Assembly: GCF_964275005.1 (NCBI RefSeq)
Contig: NC_092689.1
Location: 5,918,200-5,982,199 of the forward strand
Source of the DNA: Diadema setosum
Taxonomy: Eukaryota; Echinodermata; Echinoidea; Diadematoida; Diadematidae
DNA length: 64,000 nt
Reading direction: 5' to 3'
Both the position numbers and the translations under genes were made by a program. Position 1 is the stretch's first letter. Each line of letters opens with the position of its first letter. The notes under the pieces are model-generated. The model was not told where the DNA came from. It ran no database searches and saw nothing but the letters and a program-made list of their open reading frames with translations. This document shows, one piece after another, positions 21,604 to 32,920 of the stretch.

Positions 21604-22902
21604 ACTAGAAATGTCGCTTTGGCGACTGGTATGCCTCCGCCATAATGCATGATTTTCCCAATAGGTCTAGATAGTACATGTGGACAATGTGTGATTACAT
21701 TTTCACAAAATTGGCAAAATATTGAAATGACAACTTTGTCACAAATGTGTTGAATGTTCACCTTCCTTGACCTAGGTTTAATTGGATGAATAGGAGAGCA
21801 TGTATCTAGGGATTTAAGGACTTTAACTTGACTTTGACCCATTCATACATTTAGGCATTGAGTAATTTTCAAGGTGCAGGTGTGGAGAAAAAGTGCAATT
21901 TCTGAATTGAATAGTAAATTGTTACCATTTTCATCTGGCCCTTGACCCTAAAATTCATAAGATAATCACTTTCAGGTAGAACATGCATAATATGTACTAA
22001 GTTTCAAGATAACTTGAGCCACTTCGAGATATGGAGGAAAAAGTTAGTTCAGCACTTTCACTTGATCTTTGACCTATTGACCTTTGAGGCAAAAAAAGAA
22101 GAAAAAAAAAACTTTCCAGAGAATTTCTATTAGGTTACACATGCATACACCAAGTGTAAAAAAATAATAACCCTGCTGGCATTGCATAAATATGAGGGAA
22201 ATAGTAAAATTTTGAAGTGTTGCACTTGACCTTTGACCCCTGACCTTTGACCCCATGAACCCTACATTCTCTAGATAATCACTTCCAGTCAGTACATGTA
22301 TATACTATGTTCCATGAAGATACCTTGAACAATTTTCCAAGGCACGGAGAAAAAAAAGAAGTTTTGATATTTTTACTTGACCTTTTGGCCTTTGACCTTT
22401 GACCTCATGACCCAAACTTTCAGCAGAGAATCTTAATTGGGTAATACATGTATACACTACGTTTCAAGAAAATATCTTCAGGCATTCAATAGATATGGCG
22501 AAAATAGTGAAATTTCATGTATTTGACCCTGACCTTTTGACCTTTGACCTTTGATCTCATGACGCAAACTTTCACCAGAGAATCTTAATTGGGTAATACA
22601 TGTATACACTAAGTTTCAAGGAAATATCTTCAGGCATTCAATAGATATGGTGGAAATAGTTAAATTTTATGTATTTGACCTTGACCTTTTGACCTTTGAC
22701 CTTGAGCATGTGCACCCAAAAGTTGATAGGCACAACTTCACCCCCTAATACACATACATGCCAAGTTTCATTAGGATACCTCAACAGGTTTTGATAGTTA
22801 CCTTGTCCACAAAATTCATTACGGACGGACGGACGGAAGGACGGACGGACGGACAACCCGAAAACATAATGCCTCCGGCACCACTTCGTGGCGGAGGCAT
22901 AA
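21604..22902. repeat. TGACCTTTGACC-rich interspersed repeat, copy 1
   Basis: Starts ACTAGAAATGTCGCTTTGGC and GACTGGTATGCCTCCGCCAT, then about seven degenerate modules of roughly 115-150 bp. Each module contains 'TTTGACCTTTGACCT', 'AGAATCTTAATTGGGTAATA', 'TACACTAAGTTTCAAG' and 'GATATGGCGAAAATAGT' variants. It ends with (GGAC)n at 22823-22854 and a hairpin CCTCCGGCACCACTTCGTGG with CGGAGGCATAA. An inverted, shorter copy is at 60890-61692. No coding capacity is seen. Confidence 0.85.
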
Positions 22903-23084
22903 AAACCAATATTGTCCTACCTGTATTAAAAGGTACATTGTAGTTTTGTCCTTCAGCAGACATTGAAACTGAAATTTTCTGTTTCAAGTGATGCAAGTTC
23001 CCTTGCCTTGAGATTGGTCAATACCATGTACCCTGCCCTCAAATCCACCCTTTGAACCCACACTGCTTCTTCACATCTGCACGG

Positions 23085-23780
23085 AACATTATGTGACCGT
23101 GCATCACGAAACCAACAAAAAGTCACACCCCTTGATTTTACATGAGGACTCAAAAGTGAAATGGATCAACCAAGTCGATCTCGACTTTTTCATATTTTCT
23201 GAATGAGCTATCCTTCTTCTGCATTATTCTAAGTTTGAGATCATAACATGAATGGGAAAGTGTGTTTTCAGCAGTTTTTCTACAACCCTTTTCTGGGGGA
23301 GAGTAGAATGATCAGTTATGTCTTAGGGGCCTCTTTTCATTTCTTGAAATCCCTTGCACACTCTTCACTTTCAAGTCTAATAACTTTTGAAAGGGTAATG
23401 CTACTGCTTTGAAAGTTGGCATTAATCATGAACAGAATGTGTTAACAGAACAAGCTCAATTTCAGCTTAATCTGATAATTCCTTCATTGTTGTTGCTTCT
23501 GTGGTTTACATCCTGTGTTTTGTCCCTTTCATCGCACCACTAGCAAGGCTTGGTAAAGATTAAGCGCTTGAATAGACTGTACTTCAAAGCCTTTTTTTCT
23601 CGGCTCAAACATTACCAGTGTGTGCTTTCTTTCCAGTATTTAGGTAGGTTAGGGGAGTCCATTTGAATCGAGTTATAAATGTACATCATTTTAAAGCTCA
23701 GTCTGCTCTTTCCGAATATGCCTTTAATTAAAAATTCATGTCTGGCGACTTTTTGTTGGTTTTGTGATGCAGGGTCACAT
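23085..23780. mobile_element. Roughly 680-bp repeat, copy 2 (inverted)
   Basis: Reverse-complement orientation relative to 19409-20092. It opens GACCGTGCATCACGAAACCA then ACAAAAAGTC and closes TTTTTGTTGGTTTTGTGATG CAGGGTCA. It contains the reversed landmarks TAGGTTAGGGGAGTCCATTT and ATCTGATAATTCCTTCATTG. Confidence 0.85.
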
Positions 23781-23783
23781 GTA

Positions 23784-24432
23784 TGGCCCTGGATCACAAA
23801 AGCAACAAAAAGTCACCAGATATGATTTTAGTTAAGAATAGATTCTGGCTTTAACATAATGGTGTATAACTCGACTCAACAGACTCTCCTAACCTACCTA
23901 AATATTGGAAAGCACACACTCTGGAAAAGTGTGTACATGTACTGAGAAAAAGAGGCTCAAAAGTACAGGGTCTATTCAAGTGCTTAATCATATCGAGCCG
24001 TGCTCTGCATAATGAATGGAACAAAAGGCAGGATGTAAAAACTTGTAATAACAATGAAGGGATAATCAGATCAAGCTAAAATTGCTCATGCACTAGTAAC
24101 AAATTCTATCATTGACTAATGCAATTGTACTAACATTCTAAAGTTACTAGAGTTGAAAGTGAAAAGAGTGTAGAGGGTATTTAAGAAAGAGGACTTTGAA
24201 GACACACCTGATCACACTATTCTACAGTACAAAAAAAGTCTTCTAGAAATACTGCTAAAAACACAATTTCCCGTTGGATTTATGATCCCAAACTTTTGGA
24301 TAAGAATTGCTCTTTCAGAAAATCTGAAAAAAAACCCCTCCTGATTGACTAGGTTGACCCGTTTCACCCATTTTGAGTCCTCGCGCAAGATCAGTGCGTG
24401 TGATTTTTTGTTGGTTTTATGATGCATGGTCA
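23784..24432. mobile_element. Roughly 680-bp repeat, copy 3 (direct), abutting copy 2
   Basis: Opens GGCCCTGGATCACAAAAGCA and closes TTTTTGTTGGTTTTATGATG CATGGTCAG. With copy 2 it forms a head-to-head inverted pair about 1.35 kb long. Confidence 0.85.
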
Positions 24433-25300
24433 GATATGGTGTATGTATCACCAAATTCAATGCATACCTTGAAAGAGTACTAACCTGTGGGAAATCAGCC
24501 ACACATGCAACAAATCCCAGCTCCCAATAAGCATTCAACTGAAAAAAAGAAACACAACATACACAGAGCATATTCACCTCCTCTCACCTCCACTTGTCGC
24601 AACGCTACATTTCATTGCCAACCACTCACACACCAACACATCCTTTCCCAGCAGCAAAGGAGGCCCAAGCTAGCAACCTCTCCCATCAACTCTCAAGTCA
24701 GTAATCCACATCAGCTCTCAAACTGGAAGTGTGTGTCAGTTTGTCCAGTATCAAGTAAATGAAAATGCCTCATGCCTCATTCAAGTTACCCAATACTTTG
24801 ATTTCAAGAGCTTGAGCATGATTGTGCGTCTATGAAACGAATGCCCAATCGCAAATACAATGTCTCTACGCTCCTGTTAAAACATGCCCCACACGGCAGA
24901 AGGCCAGCTTTTGTGGGGCACCTCCATTGATTCCCCCCCCCCCCAAAAAAAAAAAAAAAAAAAAAAAAACTATTCAGGCCAACAAGAACATTTAATTTAT
25001 GCTCTCCAAATGCAGTTTCATACTGAAATGACTTGCATCCAAACATTTCATCCATACTGACTCTTGGACTTTTTGAAAAGAACAATGCCATTCTTGTCTG
25101 CTCTTGCATTTTGCTGCAGTTTATTATCATCACATCAAATGCATGTTACAGGATCATGTCTTGTCTCAGTTGGGTTAATGTGCTGGCAAAGTCGAGCATA
25201 AACCAGTCCTGTTTTTATTTGCTAGAGTCCACAGATGTTACAAATTGCAGTGTATTCATCCAATCATTTTGGTATGATGATAATAGCAGTGGTAGAGCTC
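24433..25300. other. 3' flank of RPL10A
   Basis: Includes a C-tract followed by poly-A (24934-24969) and otherwise unremarkable sequence. A minus-strand AATAAA (plus TTTATT at about 25214-25219) lies about 85 bp past the RPL10A stop and is the likely polyadenylation signal. Confidence 0.55.
25214..25219 (-). terminator. Candidate polyadenylation signal of RPL10A
   Basis: Reads AATAAA on the minus strand, about 82-87 bp downstream of the TAA. A short 3' UTR like this is typical of ribosomal protein genes. Confidence 0.55.
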
Positions 25301-25471
25301 TTAGTAGATGCGCTGTGGGCGGCCCATGGTGCTCTTGATGTACAGGGAGCGCACGTTCTGCCAGTTCTTCTTCAGCAGGGAGACGAGGAAGTTGATCGCA
25401 AGGTTGATGTTGCTGACCAGGTCATCTTCGTCCATCTCCACGTGTCCCACTGCCACGGCCAGGCACAGAAC
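25301..25471 (-). CDS. 60S ribosomal protein L10a (uL1), exon 5 with stop
   Basis: Encodes the last 56 residues and TAA (25301-25303): [56 protein letters not shown]. Human RPL10A ends in the same way (KSTMGKPQRLY). Acceptor CTCTCTAG. This segment forms the C-terminal part of domain I of the L1 fold, which binds 28S rRNA at the mobile L1 stalk. Confidence 0.97.
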   Translation of the reverse strand, partial: VLCLAVAVGHVEMDEDDLVSNINLAINFLVSLLKKNWQNVRSLYIKSTMGRPQRIY

Positions 25472-26327
25472 CTAGAGAGGGTCCATAGCGAAACATGGAT
25501 TACTCAAAGATTTGTGCAGCTAGTCAGTGTTCATGAGTCAACAGGCACAGTACCCCACCAGACATAATCTAAAAGAATTTGTGGCAGAACTGTTATGGGC
25601 TGCCACAAACTCTGGTGGACTTGTACGAGATGTGGCTTTGCTATATCACTCATACTGGCTTGTTGGCAAAAATCAACGTTTATCTACATTTCTTCTTTTT
25701 TTTTTAGTTCAATAAAACGGGCACATATAAGAACTGTAGTTCTATGTAAAATACTATTACTGCATACACCACAAATAGTCTGATGCCCTTTTCACTTTGT
25801 TGAAACCTTCATCACTTTAACATCATTGGTCCTTAACAGTATCTGTTCATGGGTCCACTTCTAATTTTGACCCTTGCGAAAATACAAGCGTCCAGAAATC
25901 TTGGCATATATTATATCACTCAGTATAGACAACCGCACCAAAAAATGAAATAAATTGCCATATCTGACAGTTGTATGGTGCCTATTAAAGCACACATAAT
26001 AAATGAAGTTCAGTTGCCCATCTCTGTTTGGGCCATGTGCAGCACCTTAACCGAGGGATGCCAACCTTATATACAGCACTACGCTGTTCTGAGGGCTGAC
26101 ATTTTTTATTTTCTATTTATTACTATGCAATGAAATTATTTTAAAAATCCATGAACTTGCAGCATTTTTGCAAAAAACAGTAGAACTACAAAAAAGGTGA
26201 TAGTTGACATCTCTTGTAACCAGTTGCATGCTGTACATAAAATTCCAGTGATTGGAGCATGTAATGCCTGTGACCTTCAGTATATCATGGAATATTCTCA
26301 GATGGAGTCTTGCTTCTACCAACGCAC
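25472..26327 (-). other. RPL10A intron 4
   Basis: About 860 bp, donor GTGCGT (reversed at 26327) to acceptor CTCTCTAG. AT-rich; no snoRNA with clear C and D boxes is seen. Confidence 0.7.
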
Positions 26328-26500
26328 CTTCTTCATCTGGAACTTGATGGTTGCCTTCACCTCTTCCACCTTGGCGACCATGGAGTCAGAGTGGGTGAGG
26401 AGAGTCGGGAATTTACCCGCCTTGTTCAGTCCTGGTCCCAGGATTCGGGGAATCTGCTTGATCAGGGAGTCCGAGGCCAGGAATGCATCATAGCGCTTGG
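26328..26500 (-). CDS. 60S ribosomal protein L10a, exon 4
   Basis: Completes an Ala codon and encodes 57 residues: [57 protein letters not shown]. Contains the L1-family signature [16 protein letters not shown], the most conserved part of the protein. GT/AG boundaries keep frame with exons 3 and 5. Confidence 0.98.
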
Positions 26501-27085
26501 CTGTTCAATGGAATGTACAGGAAAACAAAAATAACATGTAGACAAATAGTAACTGAAAATGTGTTGTCAGAAAAAAGTATTTAAGATAATGGTGAAAGAA
26601 TTGCCCTTATAAAAGGAATTTAAACCATGAACATAGAGCCATAGTCTGGATATTAGGAAGTAAAATTTTTCTTGCCAACAATTCACTTTCCACTCAACCT
26701 TGCCCAACTTGCCTCTCAAGTGCTTTTACCCTTCGGTTCGTCTCATTACCAGGCATGTAGGAGTCGCGACAGCAATTCAGAATCCTATTTTCTGCTTACA
26801 CAAAATATCTGCCTAGCTATGGCCCATTCTGTAGTTGAGATAACACTTGCCATCATAATGTGTGTGTGATTCATCTAGACTGATCTGTGCATTCTCAGTG
26901 TAATTCTAGAGCTAGCAGAGTTGTTCATCACCAAATGTATTTCAGGTAATACATGCAAAACATCATTGAATGCACAGCCAACAGCACTTAAGCAGCAAAA
27001 TTCTTGCTATTCAAGCATCGTACCCAAACACTGCACAACAAAAGTTATTGCTACATAATGTTTAGACTTGCCATTTTGTCCCATT

Positions 27086-28154
27086 TAGTCCATGGGCCAG
27101 GCCAGATATTGGTACCATCTGAGGTGGCAAAACCTTTTTGGTGTCATTTTGTTTGTCGGGCATAGATATGCTTATCAAGCTATGATAGCATTTCCAAATG
27201 AGTAGCTTAGTCCTAATAAATGAATTTTTAACCCGTTTGGTTCCGCTGTTATATCCCTTTACTTCTGAATTGAAACTAACCGCTATAGAAAGAAGAGCAC
27301 TGTCTTCTGTATGTCCACAGGTGTTCTGTTGTAAACACGGTGCGCGTAGTCTTTATTCAAGGCAGCGAAGGGAATATCCAAGGGTTATGATGTCCACAGC
27401 GCTTAGTCTTTATTCAAGACGGCGAAGGGAATATCCAAAGCTAATGATACAGTGTATATCCCTCTATCTAAAAAGCAAACAAAAAAACAATTCCTAGTGG
27501 ATTCTGCCGTATTTTTCAATTATACATCACTTTCCGGTGAAAACGCTACGGTGAAAACGCTAATGCCACGTCACTGTCGCTTTATTTCCATCCAACAATG
27601 AAAGATAATGCAGAAACAATGTACTGGTACACTACAATACATTATAATAAATAATATTGTACATGAGCAGAGTGATTTTTGTTTCAAACTGATGAATTTG
27701 TTGAAATGGTAGTGTAAAAACAGTATAGATAATCCCTTTTATTAGGAACTTTAGATATAATAGCATCCACGAGGAATTGCTTTTTTGTTTGTTTTTTAGA
27801 TAAAGGGATATACACTGTATCATAGGCTTTAGATATTCCCTTCGCCGTCTTGAATAAAGACTAAACGCATTGCGTTTACAACAGAACACCTGTGGACATA
27901 GCATGAGCTCCATGGACATACAGAAGACCGTGCTCTTGTTTCTATGTCGGTTAGCCTCGATTCAGAAGTATAGGGATATAAAAACGAGACCAAATTGGTT
28001 AAAAATTCATTTATTAGGACTAAGCTACTCATTTGGAAATGCTATCATAGCTTGATAAGCATATCTATGCCCAACAAACAAAATGACACCAAAAAGGTAT
28101 TGCCACCTGAGATGGTACCAATAACCAATTTTTCCCCTCTTGGCCCATGGACTA
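27086..28154. mobile_element. Palindromic 1.07-kb element in RPL10A intron 3
   Basis: The left end TAGTCCATGGGCCAGGCCAG mirrors the right end TTGGCCCATGGACTA. Arms of about 400 bp pair over GAGGTGGCAAAACCTTTTTG, GCTTATCAAGCTATGATAGC and GAGTAGCTTAGTCCTAATAA. Inside the left arm the unit AGTCTTTATTCAAGACGGCG AAGGGAATATCC is tandemly duplicated (27347-27441). The twin reading frames on opposite strands (27198-27497 and 27829-28032) reflect the palindrome, not genes. Confidence 0.85.
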
Positions 28155-28501
28155 ATTACTGAAACTTTCATTACAGTTCTGCAAACATACAGGCAATTTA
28201 AAAACAAACAAACAAACTCCCCCATTCATAATTTATAGCAATGGAGGTCTCGCAATCAAATAACTATCAGACAGTGGACCCTACTCTAGAACAGCCTGAT
28301 GTGCTTTTCACTTAAGAGTCTGTGCCATAGTGTTATTAAAGAGGCAAAAACAAAATTCCCCAGAGTACAATCTGTATCTCCGCCACAAGTTGTTGCAAGC
28401 TTCACAAGCAGAGAATTAAATGAGAACCACAACATGCTGGTCACACCAGATATCTGATGGCCCGCATCAATCCAAATTGACAGTGACTTCTCTAGACTCA
28501 C

Positions 28502-28650
28502 CGAGCTTCTTGACGAGCTTCTTGTTCTTGTTGAGCTTCTTCAAGGCTTCGACGTCCATGCAGGGGATGCCGTTGGCCTTGGCCTCGTCGATGTGCTGCT
28601 GATCTCCCAGGATGCACATGGAGAACTTGGGACGGGGAATGTGCTTCAGC
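28502..28650 (-). CDS. 60S ribosomal protein L10a, exon 3
   Basis: Completes a Lys codon, encodes 49 residues and the first base of the next Ala: [49 protein letters not shown]. Nearly identical to the vertebrate protein (RPKFSVCVLGDQQHCDEAK). The acceptor is CTGTGGCTAG, the donor GTGAGT. Confidence 0.98.
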
Positions 28651-29249
28651 CTAGCCACAGCAAAATCACACCAGACCAACATGTTATCATGATTGTCTAT
28701 TATCACAAGGAGTGAATTCAAAAAATAATGTTTTCGGGTCTTGGTGGTGGTGGTGCTATAACGCAAGTCAAACATACAGAGAGGAATCTAATAAAAGGTC
28801 AGATAAAACAAAACCACCAATACCTTCATGCATAAAAGGTGATTTTGCAGGTCTCAACTCTATACATTTCCTTGTTTTAGCACCCTGACAAAGTGAGAAA
28901 CTTGATATTACCACGTATTAGAAGCAATTGTCTGGTTTCTGGGTGCTCATCATGATGAGGACCCCAGTATAGGTAGTATTTATACCAAGGTAGCACTGTT
29001 GTCCAGCTCTTCCTCTCATTTCCCCATTTCCATTGGTTTTTGCTCTCCATCCCTTGCATGTTTCAGACATATTCTATTTCTGCCATGTTTTGCTTCAATC
29101 CTCTCATGCTTCAACATTGGATAATGTGGGGAAAAGGATTTTTCACTGACAATAACGAGTTCCCAGTGACATAGCTGACATTTAGGCAAAATTGAACTAC
29201 TTCAATAAAAGTGACACAAATAATATACAAATAATGAATATTTATGAGT

Positions 29250-29372
29250 GCAATGGACAGAATATTTCATGAGGTGAAAGATGAAATGATCCATTCAAGG
29301 AGGCGCAGCCGAGTTGAATGGATCAAACATTTCATCTTTCACCAAATGAAATATTCTGTCCATTGCACGAAT
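29250..29372. repeat. Hairpin-forming inverted repeat
   Basis: AGTGCAATGGACAGAATATT TCATGAGGTGAAAGATGAAA (left) pairs with the reversed right arm TTTCATCTTTCACC... ATGAAATATTCTGTCCATTG CAC. The loop region is GGAGGCGCAGCCGAG. Probably an old foldback MITE fragment. Confidence 0.8.
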
Positions 29373-29394
29373 GAAAAACATTTATTTGTTTTAA

Positions 29395-29713
29395 ATAACG
29401 CCTAAATAGATCCATGTCATTTGATGTTTAATGAATTTAGAAACAGGAGAGGATCTGAGATAGCGAAAGTGCTCACTGCAATGAGCGCTTTACGCTAGCG
29501 TGCTGTCGCATACACACACTGCAAACACAAGCGTTTAACACGCGTAGTGTGCCGGGCTCTCAGCAAGCGTGCAATGGAGCAAATCGTATGGATCCAAAAT
29601 TACATGGTAAATAAAGCCACAACTGCACGGATAATGACGTCATAGTGAAATGGGCCGAATGATCAATGTCAAACAACCAATCAAATTATAAGATCTCTTC
29701 AGGCGTTATATAA
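29395..29713. mobile_element. Small TIR element with ATAACGCCT ends
   Basis: The left end ATAACGCCTAAATAGATC pairs with the right end AGATCTCTTCAGGCGTTAT. About 320 bp. The interior carries GCGCTTTACGCTAGCGTGC and ACACGCGTAGTGTGCC. The target-site duplication is not clear. Confidence 0.6.
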
Positions 29714-30375
29714 TACTGACAGCAATTTGGATAATCATGAGTTATCTTTACAAGACCTCAGTTGAAGACCTATATGTTATAAAATCTTCTAATTGGCCAT
29801 GTTCCCCTTTAACAAGTTGTTCTTATTTCAAATGAAGACCAGTGTGCATTCTCAGTGTAATTCTAGAGCTAAGCAATTGTGTTCATCAAAATGTGAACTT
29901 CAGTTAATACATGCGATGACATCCTTGAATGCACAAAGGCTCAGATCATATCAGCACACTATTTCCCTTTGAACACTGGTGAAGTGATATGGCAGTGCTT
30001 ATGAAAGAAGAATGACTTCTCTCTCGATCATCCATGCAATGCCAGTGTCAAAGATTATACAGCTGTACACATAACAAACAGACTACCTCACATGTTTACA
30101 GCGGCTTAAAGCCTTCCCATTTGATTTAAGACCCTGGGTAGAGGTCCGTTGGCTGGCAACACCTCACATCAGCATGACGAACACAAAGTGGAGAAAAAAA
30201 TGACAAGACATGAAATGAAAACAAAGGGGGGGGGGGAGGAGATACAGAACAAAGAAACTATAGGAGAAAGATAGAAGCACATAGGTGTGGAAAGCATGAC
30301 ATGGGCTGCCAAGCCAACTCCCTGGCTAGCAGCACTAGCCAGGTTCAGGAGTGATAATTGGCCCTCTGTTCCTAC

Positions 30376-30528
30376 TTGACGGTTCCGGAGAAACGCTTAT
30401 CCTTCTGGGGGTCATAGTTCTTGAGGTTGACCTGCAGCTCCACCGTCTCCACAAACTTCCTCTTCTTCTCCTGAGAGCCCTTCTGGACCTCCTGCACAGC
30501 CTCGTAGAGCAAATCTCTCGAAATCTTA
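30376..30528 (-). CDS. 60S ribosomal protein L10a, exon 2
   Basis: Completes Ser2 and encodes residues 3-52 plus two bases of a Lys codon: [50 protein letters not shown]. Human RPL10A reads [20 protein letters not shown] here, so the match is unmistakable. Acceptor TCTTCTGCAG, donor GTAGGA. Confidence 0.98.
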
Positions 30529-30586
30529 CTGCAGAAGACACATAAATTGACCAATAAAATTCACATCAGTTCATGATTCTTATTTA

Positions 30587-31290
30587 GGCCAAAAAAAAAA
30601 ATTGTTGCATTGGCGTAACATGAGATTTTCAAATAGGGTCGGTCGGGCGGATTTTTTTTTTTTTTTGCTACCTGCATTTTACGTGTAAAACTCGTGCTCA
30701 GCTCAGTAAACAGTTACAACTGCTGCACCGAATGTGCTGTGTTCATCTATTCTACAAATCATTTATGAGGCCGATATTACTGGAATTATACCCCTTCACA
30801 GAATTTAAAGATGTTGAAATCCCTATCCTGAATGTTTTCACTTCATATTTTACTATTTTGACTTTGATAAGATAGATGCAAATTGACCCATATGTACGAT
30901 CTTTTCATCGCACACGGCGATCTCTATTACAGTCCCACACATACAGATTCGTGTAAGTTCTCCACACAAGAAACCTATGGCAAAACTGTGCACAATACAT
31001 CGCAGTCTGAATGCTACGTATACACTGAATAAATCTTGTTAGAGTACGTGTCCGTGTTGGAAACAGATGACATACTGATCAAGGAAGGCTTATGCGAGGC
31101 GCTAGATCTCTCCCTCGTACATCCGATATCCCTAGAGCCGTTTCCACTTCCAGGTTTGTGCGATCGCGATCGCAATCAACAAGATATTTGATATCGATAG
31201 CAAAAAATAAAAATAAAAAAACATGGGGTCGGCGGAATTTTTAGGGTCGGGCGGGTTACGCCAATGCAACAAATTTTTTTTTTTTTGCCT
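30587..31290. mobile_element. TIR element with GGCC(A)nTTGTTGCATTGGCGTAAC ends
   Basis: The left end reads A-run then TTGTTGCATTGGCGTAACAT and GGGTCGGTCGGGCGGATT. The right end is the reversed partner: GGGTCGGGCGGGTTACGCCA, ATGCAACAAA, T-run, GCC. About 700 bp with an AT-rich middle and no ORF. Confidence 0.8.
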
Positions 31291-31450
31291 TATGATGTGG
31301 CAAAGAAAATTTGGACTGTGGAATCTTATAAAAATTCGTAATCAATTGGAAGTCCCCCAAAATCATTCAATCGAAACTTTGCTAGGTTAAGCCTACCACG
31401 ATTCGGTCACCCACAGGAATTCAGTCACTTCTCACTAATCAGCGCCAGTA

Positions 31451-32745
31451 ATGCACTTGTCAATGTAATGACGCACCCCACTACCCCCGGACATGGGTGC
31501 GTCATGGTCATTTTTTGACTGACCACACGGGGTTTTGACGGACACCACAGTCACTTTTTTGACGGACAAAACGCTGCAAGTGACAAACACCACAGTCACT
31601 TTTTTGACGGACAACATGTTGAAAGTGACGCACACCTCGGTCACTTTTTTGACGGACATCCTCGGTACATTTGACGCACCCCTGAAAATACTGAAACGAT
31701 TTTTGCATACGTTTTATTCAAGCAATTTCATTTTCTTTTGGTTCGTAAACATAATTTGTAAAAGTTTCGGCAAGTTTCCCTTACCCTGGCCCTGTAGGCA
31801 CCGTACCGTCATTCACCGTATAATACATTACGCTGCTGCTACGATATTCCGTAAGGGAGTATGTATTCTGTGCATGCAATCCATACATGACAATCACATG
31901 TGTGCAGATGCGCTGTGTGTGCGCGGTCATTGCTAGTCCGGTGGATGCATACTGCAGCGCAGGTCGGTACACACCACGCCACGGCATTCCCGCGAGTAAC
32001 TATACACAGCCCAGTCGCTGTACGCAGAGATTCGCACAGCGTACTCTCTAACAGCATCGCGCGTCTGGTCGGGCTATCGCACGAGCAGAAAATGGCATGC
32101 AGCAGGCAGTTTCTTCTGCTGCCGCTTCTTTTACAGTCAAAAATTTGCCTTTGTCACCACAAAACATTATTTAGACGCACATTGTATTGGAATATAAACG
32201 AATTTTCTTCGATAGCAATGTGTGTTGGTGTTGCATCGCAATATGCAAGTGTTTGACAGTAAGGTTGAAATTGTTACATCGCTGAACAGTCCCTGGTTTG
32301 AGATTGAGTGTGCATGATTTCATGGGTTTGTTGGAGGGAAAATGTGAGGAGAAAGAGGGCTTTTAAATTATTTGCTTGCCACATTCTGGCAAGCATTTTC
32401 CCCTCTTATTCCAAAACGCTTCCCGACTTCGATTTTCACTTGCCGCGTGAAAGCGCTCACTGTAATTTCACTCGCGGTACGTGCATCCGGTGCAGGTAGC
32501 GTGCAAAAATGTGTGCAGTTTTCCATAGCCAAGTTGCGTACCATGCACTCTCCTCGGTTCAGAATAATGCCAGTTATTTCCCATAGCCAAGTGACGTACC
32601 ATGACGCACCCCTCGGTCAAAAATTTTGACGGACAAAGCTGGTAAAATGACGAACACCTGGGTCACAAATTTGACAGACCAAACGAGTAAATGACGCACC
32701 CAGGTCCGGGGGTAGTGGGGTGAGTCATTACATTGACAAGTGCAT
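31451..32745. mobile_element. 1.3-kb TIR element with internal 45-bp repeats
   Basis: The inverted ends are ATGCACTTGTCAATGTAATG plus ACGCACCCCACTACCCCCGG (left) and CCGGGGGTAGTGGGGTGAGT plus CATTACATTGACAAGTGCAT (right). Near the left end, GTCACTTTTTTGACGGACA recurs at 31550, 31595 and 31640, an exact 45-bp period, with a degenerate unit before it. Matching GACGCACC/TGACGGACA pieces recur inverted at 32590-32700. The 15-residue periodic frames here are repeat artefacts. Confidence 0.82.
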
Positions 32746-32920
32746 AAGTTCTACTGTCACACCACATGCTAATCACATCATTTCACATACTGGCACTGTC
32801 GTTCACATTCACAACAGGAAAGTCCCTTAGTCCCCTCCAAAAAAATCCATCCAAAATCCCAAATTTTTGCAGTCAAAAATGCACAATTAGTGCAACTTTC
32901 CCAAAGCGCACACGAATTAA

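Larger units (their letters stand above)
28651..30375 (-). other. RPL10A intron 2
   Basis: Contains a near-perfect hairpin (29250-29372) and a small TIR element (29395-29713), plus a G-run at 30227-30237. No exon or snoRNA recognised. Confidence 0.65.

Noticed and set aside
27198-28032. Similar short proteins (MSSLVLINEFLT...) on both strands
   Set aside because: Explained by the palindromic element in RPL10A intron 3.
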